Shown here: piece after piece, positions 24,701 to 36,138 of the stretch | Numbering within the stretch: position 1 is the first letter of the stretch | Layout of the letters: each line of letters opens with the position of its first letter | Origin: Sipunculus nudus | Lineage: Eukaryota; Annelida; Sipuncula; Golfingiida; Sipunculidae | Assembly: GCA_026874595.1 (NCBI GenBank) | Contig: CM049307.1 | Location: 36,314,862-36,378,861 of the forward strand | Direction of reading: 5' to 3' | Length of the DNA stretch: 64,000 bases | Translations under genes and position numbers: made by a program | Notes under the pieces: generated by a model | Told to the model about the DNA's origin: nothing | Databases searched by the model: none | Seen by the model: the letters and a program-made list of their open reading frames with translations, nothing else

Positions 24701-26787
24701 GGAGTAACATATAATAATGAGACTCGTATAATGTATGGAGGGATGGCATTAACTATTCAATGCCTGCCAGCCAGTTTAAAAACATTGTTTTAAAGTTTAC
24801 GGGCTCCCTTGTACTTTCCTACATCTAAGTCAAACCAATTCAAACAGATTCTGTCTGTTTCAATTCCTTTTTACTAATATTAAACAGATAGATGAACCGA
24901 TGCAGTGTTCAAGTAATAATGCAATCAGGTGGAAGTTTGAAAGATAATGATGATGATCATGATGATATTTTGATGATGATGGAGATAGATGAAGTTTTTA
25001 TCGGTATTATTTTCAGCTGGTGAGACAGGGCGGATTTGCGATCTTTTGAAGAAACAGAAGCCGCCGTTCACGGTAAAACCTATGAACTCTAAAATCCGTT
25101 ACGAAGACAACGCTAAAACCATTAAACGTGGAGACTTAGGACAACTGAGTTTGGGGAACGTCCAATACAGGGGGGACCTGCTGGCCAACCGTGTAGTATT
25201 CGGTAAGAATGTTGAAATGAACATTATTATCAATTAAACTGCTTTACTGGACGCCATAATGCAACTAAGACTTTAGCAACCCAAACATTACTTCATTAAA
25301 ATCAGGAGTATTGTCCCCTCTCAACGCATTAACAAATATGTTCGACAAAAAATTTAAACGACTCATAAGATTAACTCATTTTCTGTGAAAACACAATAAT
25401 GTAAGATTTGTGAAGCCTTTGTGTGCCGGATAATTGCCCAATGGTTTATGACTTTTCGTGTTATATATAAATAAAACAATGGCCTGTCAATGAATGTTTG
25501 AGCACTATTTTGTTTGAAGGCGAGATACTGTGGAAGCCGACTGCTATAACCATGCATCTACCCCTATCCTTTCTGGTGGCACAAAGCAGCAGCCCCGCGA
25601 TCAGCCGGAAAGAGTGGACCGCGATCAAGAAGGTCATGACCGAGACTTGCAGGGCGTGCGATTACACCATGCTTTTTAGAAATATGAGGAAATCATCGGA
25701 GCCTGCTTTGGCCTTCGGCGACGACAATGCACCTGCATATCCTGCGCCGAATCCACCTGGAGACGATAAGGCTCAGGGCAATAGACGCTTATCATCACCT
25801 ACAGGGGGCGCCAGTGGTGGGGTCGGCGTGTACTTGAGATTGAAAGCTGGGAATACTGACGAACAGACAGAGACCACTGGTAATACATACGATGAAGTAG
25901 TTTTTTATGGCAGTGAGGACGGACAAGACACGTATGATGCAGTTGCTGCAGTTGGTGATGTGTATGATAATGTCGTCGTGCGCCATGATGAACCAGAGGA
26001 GTACGACTCTGTCGTTGTATCCAAATTTGACAGTCGCACCAACATTTATGATTCAGTCAAAGTGAAACCCGGGCCTCAGGAGCTCCATGCATCTGACTTG
26101 AAGCAGTCACCACATGGCAGTCAGACCCTGCCTCGCCCGCAAAAGAAGACGCAGCCCTCCATCCGAAGTCAGTCATTGTACGACATGAGTGATAAACCTG
26201 CCATAGCTCCAAAACCTGTTCCCCTTGAAAAACCCAAACTCACTCCACAGAGGAACAGCCACGAAAAGAAAACTAGTGATTTACGTCCTGAAACCGAAGG
26301 AAAACCCTCTACACAAAAAGAAGGAAACCATGATGCCAGTGAACCATCTAAAGAAAGTGCAAGAGCTACCAATGTTAATTATGATATTCCACCACGCCCT
26401 CGTCCCCGTCGACAAGTGAACGTGGTGAATCCAATAGATCACGAGACGACAACGGGGGCAGTAAAGTCGCCACAAACTGAAAAACCTGCGGATCCAGATC
26501 CGGTCAGCCCCAAAGCTGTGCCTCCTTCTCCGACCAGTCAACGCATCAGTAGCTGGGCCGATGTTCCCAAAGACGTTAAGAAGTTGAATGTTTCTCAAAT
26601 AGCAGACTGTCTTAGACTTTTAAACATGACCAAGTTTGTTGCCGCGTTTGAGGAGTATCAAGTTGACGGGACATTACTTTGTGAATTTGTTCAAGAAGAA
26701 TTAATGAATGAGTTTGGATTGCCTTCCATTCTCGCAAAGAAACTCTGTCTCTTTGCTAAAGAGGGTTGGAGACCCGTAACAGCTTAA
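19492..26787 (+). CDS. GAREM-like CABIT-SAM adaptor, four coding exons
   Basis: Exons 19492-19668, 20316-20448, 25017-25202 and 25520-26787 join in frame with GT-AG introns to give 587 residues. Exons 1-3 and the start of exon 4 (about residues 15-190) form one CABIT-type module (LPVLVKVEEG; GEILWKPTAITMHLPLSFLV). Residues 289-342 carry five YDxV motifs (YDEV, YDAV, YDNV, YDSV, YDSV). YDNV fits a GRB2 SH2 ligand, and YDIP at 453 fits a Crk-type ligand. Proline-rich SH3 ligands follow (APKPVPLEKP, PPRPRPRR). Residues 522-587 are a SAM domain ending GWRPVTA, closely like the GAREM C-terminus. GAREM proteins link receptor tyrosine kinases to GRB2/SHP2 and MAPK signalling in the cytoplasm; this role is inferred by family. 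The ATG lies directly after an acceptor, so a 5' UTR exon upstream is expected. The protein is shorter than vertebrate GAREM1 (about 870). Confidence 0.85.
21040..21304. mobile_element. MITE with TTAA ends, copy B (left end unclear)
   Basis: The segment resembles 17540-17813: TGTCGCGCATTCGC, CGGACCTCCGGTCA, then CACACATGGACCGTG, and it ends ATGTCCCTTTAA. The left boundary is degraded. It lies in intron 2 of the GAREM-like gene. Confidence 0.5.
21739..21787. repeat. (TA)n microsatellite
   Basis: Perfect TA run inside intron 2 of the GAREM-like gene. Confidence 0.95.
23762..23784. repeat. Poly-G tract in intron
   Basis: Uninterrupted run of G inside intron 2 of the GAREM-like gene, next to a T-rich stretch. 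Confidence 0.9.
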
Positions 26788-27198
26788 GATGAGCATGCAG
26801 GTAATGCCTTGATTGCTTAAACTGTGTATGAAATTTTAATGTTGTTAAACCACCTTTTAAAATACTCTTTAACTGTCCCTTACGGAGTGTTTCATGGCCT
26901 AACTCCGTGTCAGACTGGTAGTTTCTTGTTAGAACTGAAAGTTCATGTTTGTGCTGATCCCATGTGTCGTCATGGATTGTCCAAAACGAGATCAGGACTG
27001 ATTCTTCGTTCAATACCGTACATGTTCACCAAGCCGTTTACAAATTCTATGATCGGCAGTTCACTCATGTGGAGAGGCTTCAATGTATCAAACCTTGCTT
27101 TTCGATTTTATCATCTCATTTATCTCAGCACTGATAAATGTCCGGCGTAGCCCGACACCTGCCACTGTCATATTCGCACCCACTCCATTGAGGGCCAC

Positions 27199-27226
27199 TA
27201 ACCCCCCCCCCCCCCCCCCCCCCCCC
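27199..27226. repeat. Poly-C tract
   Basis: Uninterrupted run of C in the presumed 3' UTR of the GAREM-like gene, between the stop codon and the nearest AATAAA. Confidence 0.85.
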
Positions 27227-27249
27227 GAGGATGGGGTCTGATAGGTATA

Positions 27250-27255
27250 AATAAA
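27250..27255 (+). terminator. Putative polyadenylation signal, GAREM-like gene
   Basis: AATAAA about 460 bases after the stop codon. Another AATAAA lies near 27432. The choice cannot be settled without transcript data. Confidence 0.35.
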
Positions 27256-27439
27256 TTAATTACAAGTTTAAAAAACTCGAGAAAAATATTTATTTTCTTG
27301 TTGAAAATCCTCATTGTTTACCTCCCTGGCAGGCTGACGGATTTCTCCATTTGACAGAGAAAAGGTCCTCATATCTGCACATAATAACACTAATGTATTT
27401 ATCTCAAGTTTGGCGTTTTGTTTTCATGTATTAATAAAT

Positions 27440-29590
27440 GAAAGTTATGAACAACAGTTGTCAGTCTGTGACATAAACGTGTATTGATAACTGATCAAAT
27501 AATTTAGCTATTAGGTCAAATGGAATGCAGAGACCAAGTTGACTGACTGTGATTAAAGTGGTCGAAAACAAACCATCATTGTTACCCTTTGACAATATAC
27601 GCCGAAACCTATAAATCTGTAGGCTGAAAACAAGTTCGAAAAGGTAGAATATGTGAGGATTGGCAGTATCTGTACACAAAATACATTGTTTTACTCTTGC
27701 AAAGCGCACAACAGATGTGCGGTTGACCTGCCATAGCCTTGACCTTCCCGGAAAACTTTCCATGGCGGCCCCGGATATACATCGCCCGATGAGTTCCGAA
27801 TGGGGTGGGCACTAGTTTGTGGTTTACTGGCGTCCAGACTGATACCCCACCATAAACTTGAGGTGGCGCGACCTTGTGTCTAAGAAAGAGCCCAAAAGTA
27901 AAGTAAAAAATAGCATTGCATGCTCCTGTATCCAAGGATTAGGCAGGTTTTTTATTTCTAAATTTGTAGTTTAACCAAATAGGTCATTCTAGAGTTTGAA
28001 TCACTGGAATAAAATTTATACAGATGTATAATCATTAATCAATATTTATGGACCGGTCGAAGCCAAAGTGAGACCGGGATGACACGCCGCATGAAACAAA
28101 CAAAAAAAAAGGCATTGATAATCTTTTCTGTAAGTTACAATACAACCGTTTTATTTAAGTGGCAGCAAGCTGTAACATATGTAAAACTTACCCACAACAC
28201 GTGAAGCGGTTAAACGGGGTCCACTTGGCGTATGTTGTCATGAGTTTGTCTCCGGAAGTTCTTTGGAATCGGCCTTTTCTACCTCCATTAAATAGAGATT
28301 AAATGAGTCGGTACCAGTCAAGACACCAAGAAGTCGCCAAACTAGTGTCCACTTATATTATGTGATCACAATGACGCCAGGGAAAATAAAAAGAAAAACA
28401 GGAGAAAGCGGATATAATTCAACATGTTTGGACCTGATTAATAATTACAACACTGCCAAATTATTTTGGTTTATTTATTTTCATTTTTTAGGTAGCAGCA
28501 AACTTGATATATATATATTTTTTTTTCAAATATTCTCTCATTTAATTGATTTGAGAACATCTTTCTGTATGATCCATCGTCAAGGTGTGATAACTAAATT
28601 TAGAACTCATAAATATAGTTGTAACGGCATGCAAATATGTTAAAAAGAGTGGAAGGGGTATGAGTCCCATTGAACAAAGGTGTTAAGAGCACATCACAAG
28701 TTTACTTAATGTCAATGGTCACGTAATGGCCCGCAAGATATCCTCAACATTTGGAAAAAATATAACATTTGAATAAGATATGTTATATTCTGCACACATA
28801 ATGTCATTTTATGTACACCTTAATATTTGAAGGGGCACTATTCCAATTTTTGATGACTGTTAACTGAATTAAAAGAATCCTTTAAACCTTTCATAAAAAT
28901 AGGCCAGAGAAGCCGATCCCACGGTACACAGGCTGTTCGTTTTGTTTATATCCACTTGTTAATAATATCTGGCGCCAAGGTAAATTAACGAGAGTTGTTC
29001 AACGACTGCACATATGCAACCAACTACCTTCACTATACCTATGTTCTTTTCTGTTTGTCAACATTGGCGCATGTACCGTGTTTACTATGAGGTTTTTATA
29101 CAGGCTTACGCTTCGTACCGAAAGCGTATAAAACCCTTACTTAGCAGGAATAAACCAAAGTTCATTAATACGTACGCAGACCAAGCCTGCAATCTGATAA
29201 ATTCTACAAAAAGGTGAATAGCTGGCTTTAAATAGGATCCCTAAGCCTTGCATATATTTAGCGATCATATTTGGGCCATGATTTCACAGTTGGTCGCTTT
29301 TTTGCTGATGGATTTTTCGTTGTTGTTTAATAATTTATGACATGGTACAACATGACGAAACCACAAAGTTTATATGTGTCAATCAGCATTGCAAAGAAAA
29401 CCACATTACCAGATCCTGTTAAATAATACATGCACATCATGAATTATACAAAATATATGTATAATATTACACATCTATGACTAATTCGTGGTTGTCGATT
29501 CATCATAGATATTCATGAAATTATGTTAAGCATGATTTTACTGTATAAATCCATATAAGGTGGCCTGATGAGCGGAACAACATTTTGCAC
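27440..29590. other. Intergenic, no gene recognised
   Basis: AT-rich DNA without supported genes. Minus-strand open frames at about 27461-27935 show no domain and no initiation or splice context that convinces me. Confidence 0.5.
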
Positions 29591-29599
29591 GAAACTACG

Positions 29600-29690
29600 C
29601 AGGGGCGGATCCAGGATTTAGGAAGGGGGGGGGGGGTCCTACCCAGGAGGGCACTCAGGGGCGGGGGGGGGGGATCCCCTCCTCTTGACC
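29600..29690 (+). mobile_element. CAGGGGCGGATCC element, one end
   Basis: It begins CAGGGGCGGATCCAGGATTT, the same end as the complete element at 32707-32914, then runs into G-rich DNA. The opposite end (AGCGGATCC in reverse) is not recognisable, so this is a truncated or decayed copy. Confidence 0.55.
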
Positions 29691-30577
29691 CCTTCTGCTA
29701 CTTATAATGAAACTGTTTGACAAAATTCAATCCCTCTATATTTGTATAATTATACAGCTTTGTGTCTTACAACAGAGCACACTAGCAGCTGTTTATTACA
29801 GAAAACCAATAGTGTAATTTAACCTACATGTGCCCCCATCGCACACGTAATCTTGAAACACCAATCCCCAAGTAAACTGATCTGTACGTATGTCTCGCAA
29901 ATTCAATACTAAGTTTTTAAGGACATGGGTTCCTATATCATAATTAAACTTCAGTCCTATTTTAATCATTAAGCACAAAACGGAGAATCACATCGTGAGG
30001 CGATAATTAAGTCGGTGCTTCCGAGATGCGTTATACACCCTATTATAAAACCACTCGTAAGGTTATCGTATAAAAATGTATTAATAAAAGTATATATAAA
30101 CACAAAAACGCGCCCTGTTCCTTTGTGTATATACGAGTAACGAAACACTGAAAGTTATCCACAAAGAAATTGTTTAATTTGATTACAATAACCTTACAAC
30201 GGGGTATTGCCATCGAGTGGAACTTGCATAACGTACAGAGTGGAGACTCATCACATGCACATGCACACGTGTGTATATATAAAAGGGTCATCAAAAGATA
30301 TTTTTTATATATTCTTAATAAGAAGGTGTAAATTAAGTGTCGTCCACATGTCAGATCACAGAGGGAGGTCACAAACATGTAAGTTAATGGCCCATAGGCG
30401 GAGACCGATAGAAATATTCATGCGATGTGCTGAACATGACCAACTGATTTTATAGACTACAAACCTGTATTCAGCTTGAAATATTTAGGGGTTATAACCT
30501 ATATCTGACTAGAATTTATGACAAGTTAATGTTCAACAAAGAGTGAATTCCCTCAAAAAGAAAGATAATTTCTTATC

Positions 30578-30826
30578 TGTTTTGTAAAAAAGGTTTAGTA
30601 TCTGCTAAATAACATATTCTCCATCTGGCGAGGGACCAACAATATTTTAAGTAAGTTTTCTCTTTTGGTTTACATTTATTTATGTTATATATGACACACT
30701 GGTTTTCTGATGAATGTCTTTCCTTATCTTAAAGTGGAATTCTTAATATGGCTTTCTTACTCTGCTATTAAATAACTACAAAATATAACTTCATAATGTT
30801 CTGATAGGCGTATGCGACCAGTTGTT
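30578..30826. repeat. Inverted duplicate, gene-side arm
   Basis: This segment, immediately 3' of the TIR receptor gene, matches the reverse complement of 37495-37745 at roughly 80-85% by eye. Shared landmarks are CTGGCGAGGGACCA, CAATATTTTAAGTAAGTT, TTTCTGATGAATGTCTTTC and CATAATGTTCTGA. The match stops at the junction with the hairpin-ended element on the other side. Confidence 0.75.
30675..30680 (-). terminator. Putative polyadenylation signal, TIR receptor
   Basis: AATAAA on the minus strand, about 195 bases downstream of the stop codon. The inverted duplicate at 37.6 kb retains a related AAATAAA, supporting the view that the duplicated segment is a 3' UTR. Confidence 0.4.
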
Positions 30827-30875
30827 ATCAAAATGGTTTTCTGCCATTGTGATCATCAAGGTACAATAAAAGTAA

Positions 30876-32471
30876 TCATGTCTTACTGTGATCATGAGGA
30901 AGAGCATACACTAACCGATCAAGAAAGAAACGTCCTCTCGAGTAAATATAGGATTTAGTTCTGATATAAGCGGCCAGGGCTTTGTTGCCAACTTCCTTGT
31001 GACTTATCTTTTTGTCCAACAAGACAATGATACGAAACCCTGTAACAAACTTTTCATAAGATTCAGTCTCTTCAAATATATTTAAACAAGTCATGTTATC
31101 CAGAAAGTCTCTGTTAACCACGAAAATAACCCTGGAACATACGTTCATAAAAACATCACAGTCCTGACGCAATGTGGCACCTAGAGTTTCGTCTCTCACT
31201 GTTGCAAACAGTTTAAATCCGCGATTAGTTTCTAGTTCTGGCAACAAGGTATTTGACACAAAATCGTCAGCCTCTATCCCTGTGGATATCACCATAGCAG
31301 CAAACTCTTTTTCAGGCTCAGCGTTCTTGGTTATCGATATACCCAGTCGCACGTACAAAAAGATGAACATTTCAAGACGATAAGTAAAAGTTAATATCAC
31401 CATGACTACCACACACAAAAAGGTAATTACGATGCCGACCAGGAGGGCCGTGACTGGTGCCACAACACATTTTGGCAAAACCTGAGACCAGTGGCCAGTG
31501 TACAAACAAGGAACTGAAGGGTTTCCGCTCAATGTATAACCGGAATCACAAGAGAACACGGCGTACGGTATCAGTTTGGAAAAAGTCATTTTGGCTTGAC
31601 CATTCTTGATTTCCGGTAGTTCCCCACAAGACAAGTTCCTGTACCAGCACTGGCCGGATCTGTACGGACGGAAGACTTTACAAATACCTGACAAGGAGGG
31701 AATGAAACCACTGTTTCTACTTATATGATCACAACCAGCGACCAGGTCGTCACAAGCCTCCTTACAGATATACTGAGATCGGTCTGTTCTTCCTTCACAA
31801 TTAGGATACTGTACTCTACAAACAGCTTCTAACCCGTGCTGGTAACAAGAATTTTGTCTGTACCATATGAACATTTGGATGATCAGGGCTATGCTCGCTT
31901 GACTTAGAAAGATAGACTCTCCATTTGACACACTAGAACTTACCAAACCGTGAGAAATGTAAGTTGAACAGGTGTCAACTTTTTGCAGTTCCTTGCAGGT
32001 GTAATTCAGATTTATAATTTTCAGCTGTAGGGATATTTGGTAGGACCTTCGGTGAATACAGTTTCGTAAAGCAACTTGCCAGTTCAGGAATCTACCCGTT
32101 TGGGGTGTTATCATTCTTAAAGCACAATTACATTTCTTCTTCTGGAGTTTGCAATGAAAAGGTACTTCCATCAATGCCTCTACGTCCTTTCTTCTTTCAA
32201 GGAATCCAGGACTTTCAAGCTCATTGCACTCAAAGTCTTCCTCAAAGAAACCGTTGTTTTTTGCAAATGCAATTAGAAAAGTAACATTGCTCCAACATTG
32301 TCTTTCATGCGAAATAATAAAGTTTAAGTTTAAAATATTTATTTCTATTACTCCTTTAATGTGCGGTAATCTCGCGATGAAAGTAGTCCGTCCTCCTTTT
32401 GCCCTTATGGTCATTTGGTTATGACCTTCCACCATATAGTACATAATAAATAATCCAAATATTATGACCAT
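30876..32471 (-). CDS. Fz-CRD / sushi / TM / TIR receptor, intronless
   Basis: A single 531-residue open frame. It starts in a strong context (CACC before ATGG) with a signal peptide (about 1-16). Residues 17-160 are an extracellular cysteine-bearing region I do not recognise. Residues 160-282 look like a Frizzled-type cysteine-rich domain (CYQHGLEAVC, YPNCEG, ICKEACDDLVAGC). Residues 282-335 are one sushi/CCP domain (CGELPEIKNGQ, FSCDSGYTLSG, GHWSQVLPKC). Residues 337-362 are the membrane span. Residues 385-525 are a TIR domain. Its BB loop reads RDETLG (426-431), with Leu where many Toll-like receptors have the signalling Pro. The box-3 FW is FL (516-517). The layout predicts a cell-surface receptor joining an extracellular ligand module to TIR signalling; the ligand is unknown. 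The lack of introns could mean origin by retroposition. TIR, TM and sushi calls are firm, and the Fz-CRD call is good but not certain. Confidence 0.85.
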   Translation of the reverse strand: MVIIFGLFIMYYMVEGHNQMTIRAKGGRTTFIARLPHIKGVIEINILNLNFIISHERQCWSNVTFLIAFAKNNGFFEEDFECNELESPGFLERRKDVEALMEVPFHCKLQKKKCNCALRMITPQTGRFLNWQVALRNCIHRRSYQISLQLKIINLNYTCKELQKVDTCSTYISHGLVSSSVSNGESIFLSQASIALIIQMFIWYRQNSCYQHGLEAVCRVQYPNCEGRTDRSQYICKEACDDLVAGCDHISRNSGFIPSLSGICKVFRPYRSGQCWYRNLSCGELPEIKNGQAKMTFSKLIPYAVFSCDSGYTLSGNPSVPCLYTGHWSQVLPKCVVAPVTALLVGIVITFLCVVVMVILTFTYRLEMFIFLYVRLGISITKNAEPEKEFAAMVISTGIEADDFVSNTLLPELETNRGFKLFATVRDETLGATLRQDCDVFMNVCSRVIFVVNRDFLDNMTCLNIFEETESYEKFVTGFRIIVLLDKKISHKEVGNKALAAYIRTKSYIYSRGRFFLDRLVYALPHDHSKT

Positions 32472-32706
32472 GGTGCAGATATTTTCACATTTTTATATAT
32501 TACTTATGACTATGTTGTATTAAGCCGCCTCTTTTCTCTGAACTGGTGAGGTTGTTCTGACTTACAGGCTTAAGAAAATCTTACTTCTGGTTTGAGGCTT
32601 CTGCAGAATATACCAGCCAATTGCAACACGACAGCTTCTCTTGTCGGAAACCAAGTACAGCTCCCTTGTGGTCTCTAAAGATGTGACTCACGAACGCCGG
32701 AAATGC

Positions 32707-32914
32707 CAGGGGCGGATCCAGGATTTAGGAAAAGGGGGGTCCAACCCAGGGGGGACCAATGAAAATCCTAAAAAAAGGTCATCAGGTCCGGAAAAGGGGG
32801 GTCCAGGCCGCAAAATTTTGTCTAAAAACCCTTTGAAAAGGTTGCTTCGGGTAAAAAAAAAGGGGGGGGGGGGGGGGCGGACCCCCCCCCCCCCCCCCTC
32901 CGGATCCGCTTCTG
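32707..32914 (+). mobile_element. Complete CAGGGGCGGATCC MITE with target duplication
   Basis: The ends are CAGGGGCGGATCCAGGA and, reverse-complemented, CAGAAGCGGATCCGGAGG. AATGC occurs on both sides (32702-32706 and 32915-32919), a clean 5-bp target duplication. The 208-bp body is G-rich and then C-rich and has no gene. It lies about 240 bp upstream of the TIR receptor start codon, so it could fall in that gene's promoter region. Confidence 0.75.
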
Positions 32915-32919
32915 AATGC

Positions 32920-34070
32920 GAACATATATTGCATTGTTCGGGCATGAGAGGGAGTGAATAATTGGTCAAATGATTTTCGGCAATATTTCTGATATAATTG
33001 TGTACTAATTACATAACCATGCCCGGAATGTTTATCCAATAAAAAGTTCATCCAAACGAAGATTAGAAATAATTTATCACTGTATTGTGTATTATGTATT
33101 TCGAAAATGAATTCAAGGGCATAGAAAGGAAAGTCCGCGAACAAATAAACATATAATCCTTCAGTCTCCTATTTGTACACATGGTACGGCCCCTCTTTAT
33201 GTGACAATGATAGAACATAAATGTTCTTGTGATGATCATGAGGACTGTCACACACTTTATAATACCTTCCTGAAGAAATAACCATTGTGATGTGTCAAAG
33301 TAACGTGTGTCGTGCATATGTAATTATGTAGCATTCATTATAACCAGATGTTTATAAGTAGTCTGTTTAATTAGAGTTTGGCTGTACTGAACATGTTTAC
33401 GTACTATGTGACAGGAAATAATGTTTGTTCAGTAGTTAGACCAGGTCCTATCACAGAAATTTGTTTTAATAACTCAGTCATTGTAGATAGGGTTAAAAGA
33501 AGCTTGGAATTAATTGCACATTAATACCATGTACCAGGACAAATGCGAAAACTTGATGCACAGGTTATTTATTTAGAGACTATTATCTGATTAAACCAAT
33601 TTTATTTCTATGTGTATATACTGAAAGCTGGGTGCTTTCTGTGTGTGACACAGTGTGGTCTACGCTTGCAGCAATGTCATGTTATCCTTGCGGAGAGGTT
33701 AAGTGTGCAAAATATGCTCAGACGCCCCGAGGCACGAACTGACAAACTGTGTGAATGTGGGGTGTAGTCTTAAATCATAGAGGGCTAATATATGTTATAA
33801 ACTACTTATTTTTGTCTCCGCCAGGACAGGATACGTTCATTATCTTTCTTATGTATGCTTGTGTGTGTGTGCGTTTTAGGGTGTGTGTGAGGGGGCGTTT
33901 GTGTGAGGTTGTGTGTGTTGAGGTTAATGGCACTATAGTCCATACACAATAACAATTTTAACTGCCGCAAGTATTCCTCTAAGGGGGTTTAAGCAAGTGA
34001 TTTGAGCGATGGCTGTTTCTCTGTCTTAACGCAAGAGTGCAGCAGAAGCAACATGATTTTGAAAACCATT
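32920..34070. other. Intergenic, no gene recognised
   Basis: AT-rich DNA between the TIR receptor's 5' side and the hairpin-ended element. TG-rich sequence lies at about 33858-33930. The last 70 bases before the element (34003-34072) end in GAAAACCATTTT, which also occurs at the corresponding point next to the TIR gene. Confidence 0.5.
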
Positions 34071-34120
34071 TTTAGCTCAGCTGACTGAAAGTCATCTGAG
34101 CTATAGCGATCACTCTTTGT

Positions 34121-34213
34121 CCGTCGTCCGTCTGTCCGTCTGTCCGTCTGTCCGTCTGTCCGTCTGTCTGTCTGTCCGTCTGTCCGTCTGTCCGTCTGTC
34201 CGTCTGTCCGTCC
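34121..34213. repeat. TCCGTCTG-type microsatellite
   Basis: About eleven tandem 8-base units (GTCCGTCT) with minor changes just inside the left hairpin of element A. A shorter TCCGTC cluster sits at the same place in element B (about 53318-53345). Confidence 0.85.
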
Positions 34214-36136
34214 GTTAACCAGGCACAAATCGTAACCGCTGGACCTAGAACCTTGTAACTTGGGATTCTGAGAGGTCCATAAAAAATCTCCTTGGAAACC
34301 AGAAATTAGGTCTCTGTTACCCATATCCTTCGAGCTATGTGGCCCCAAAGTACCCCCCAGAAAAGTCAAAAATTTCATACATATTGATCATGAGATGTTA
34401 CATCACTTCCTGCAGACTGGTGGCGCCACCTGTATTTTTCGATTTTTTACGAATTTTTTTCTCTATTTTTGAGACCTTTAAAAATGAGAACATCTGTTAA
34501 CAAGGCACAAATCATAAAGACTGGACTTAGAATCTTAATTCTTGACACACTGAGAGGTCGATGAAAAATCTCCTTGGAAACCAGAAATTAGGTCTCTGTT
34601 ACCCATATCCTTCGAGCTATGGGGCCCCAAAGTACCCCCCAGAATAGTAAAAATTTCATACAAAAACTTCAATATTTCAATAACTACATCACTGATGGTC
34701 TTCATTTTTGGCATACATATTGATCATGAGATGTTCGATCAGTTCCTGCAGACTGGTGGCGCCACCTGTACTGTTTGATTTTTTACGATTTTTTCCTCTA
34801 TTTTTGAGACCTTTGAGGATGCTGTCATCTGTTAGCGTGGCACAAATCGTAACGACTGGACCTAGAATCTTCATTTTCGACACACTGAGAGACCTATGAA
34901 AAGTCTCCATGGAAACCAGAAATTAGGTCTCTGTTACCCATATCCTTCGAGCTATGGGGCCCAAAATTACCCCCCAGAATAGTCAAAAATTTCATACAAA
35001 AACTTCAATATCTCATTAACTACATCACTGATGGTCATGATTTTCGACATACATATTGATCATGAGATGTTTCATCAGTTTGTGCAGACTGGTGGCGCCA
35101 CCTGACTTTTTCAATGTTCAGGAATTGTTTTCTCCATTTTTGAGACCTTTAATGATGTAGTTATCTGTCAACAGGGTACAAATCGTAACGACTGGACCTA
35201 GAATCTTCGTTCTTGACACACAGGGAGACCCATGATAAGTCTCCATGGAAACCTGAAATTTGGTCTCTGTTACCCATATCCTCTGAGCTATGGCACTCCA
35301 AAGTACAGCTCAGAATAATGGAAAATTTGATACAAAAGCTAAAGTATCTGAACAACTAATGCAGAGATAACCATAATTGTTTGCATGGATATTGATCATG
35401 GAGTGTTTCACAAGTTTCTGTAGACTGGTGGCACCACCTGTATTTGTTCCGTTTTTTTTTACGAAATTTTTCTGTATTTTTGAGACCTTTAAAGATATGA
35501 ACATCTGTTAACAGGGCACAAATCATAAAAACTGGACCAAGAATCTTCATTCTTGACACACAGGGAGACCCATGAAAAATCTCCATGGAAACTTGAAATT
35601 AGGTCTCTGTTACCCATATTCTTTAAGCTGTATGGGTCCAAAATACCCCCCCCCCCCCCCGCCAGAATAATGGAAAATTTGATACAAAAACTGCAGTATT
35701 TCAATAACTACAACACTGATGGTCATGATTTTCGGCATACATATTGATCATGAGCTGTTCCATCAGTTTCTGCAGACTGGGTGTGCCACCTCTATTTTTT
35801 TCAAATTTTTACGAATTTTTTTCTTTTTTTTGAGACCTTTAAAGATGTGGTTATCTGTCAACAGGGTACAAATCGCAACAACTGGACCTAGAATCTTCAT
35901 TCTTGTCATGCAAGGAGGCCCATGAAAGGTGCCTGTGGAAACTTGAAATTAGGTCTCTGTTACCCATATCCTTCAAGCTATAGGACTCCGAAGTATCCCT
36001 CAGAATAATGGACAATTTGATACAAAAACTGAAGTATCTGAACAACTAATGCAGAGATCACCATGATTTTTTGCATGGATATTGACCATTAAGTGTTTTT
36101 ATTAGTTTCTGCAGACTGGTGGAGCCACCTGTATTT
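34205..36136 (+). repeat. Six tandem ~340-bp units
   Basis: The phrase CTGGACCTAGAA or a close variant recurs at about 34241, 34523, 34858, 35194, 35534 and 35884, so the period is 335-350 bp after a shorter first unit. Each unit also has GTCTCTGTTACCCATAT, ATTGATCATGAG and, in the first three, the palindrome GGTGGCGCCACC. Several open frames here are merely the same unit read repeatedly. Confidence 0.8.
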
Positions 36137-36138
36137 TT

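Noticed and set aside
34689-36045. Several minus-strand open frames with related peptides
   Set aside because: They are the same ~340-bp tandem unit read repeatedly, broken differently in each unit, so they do not indicate a gene family.
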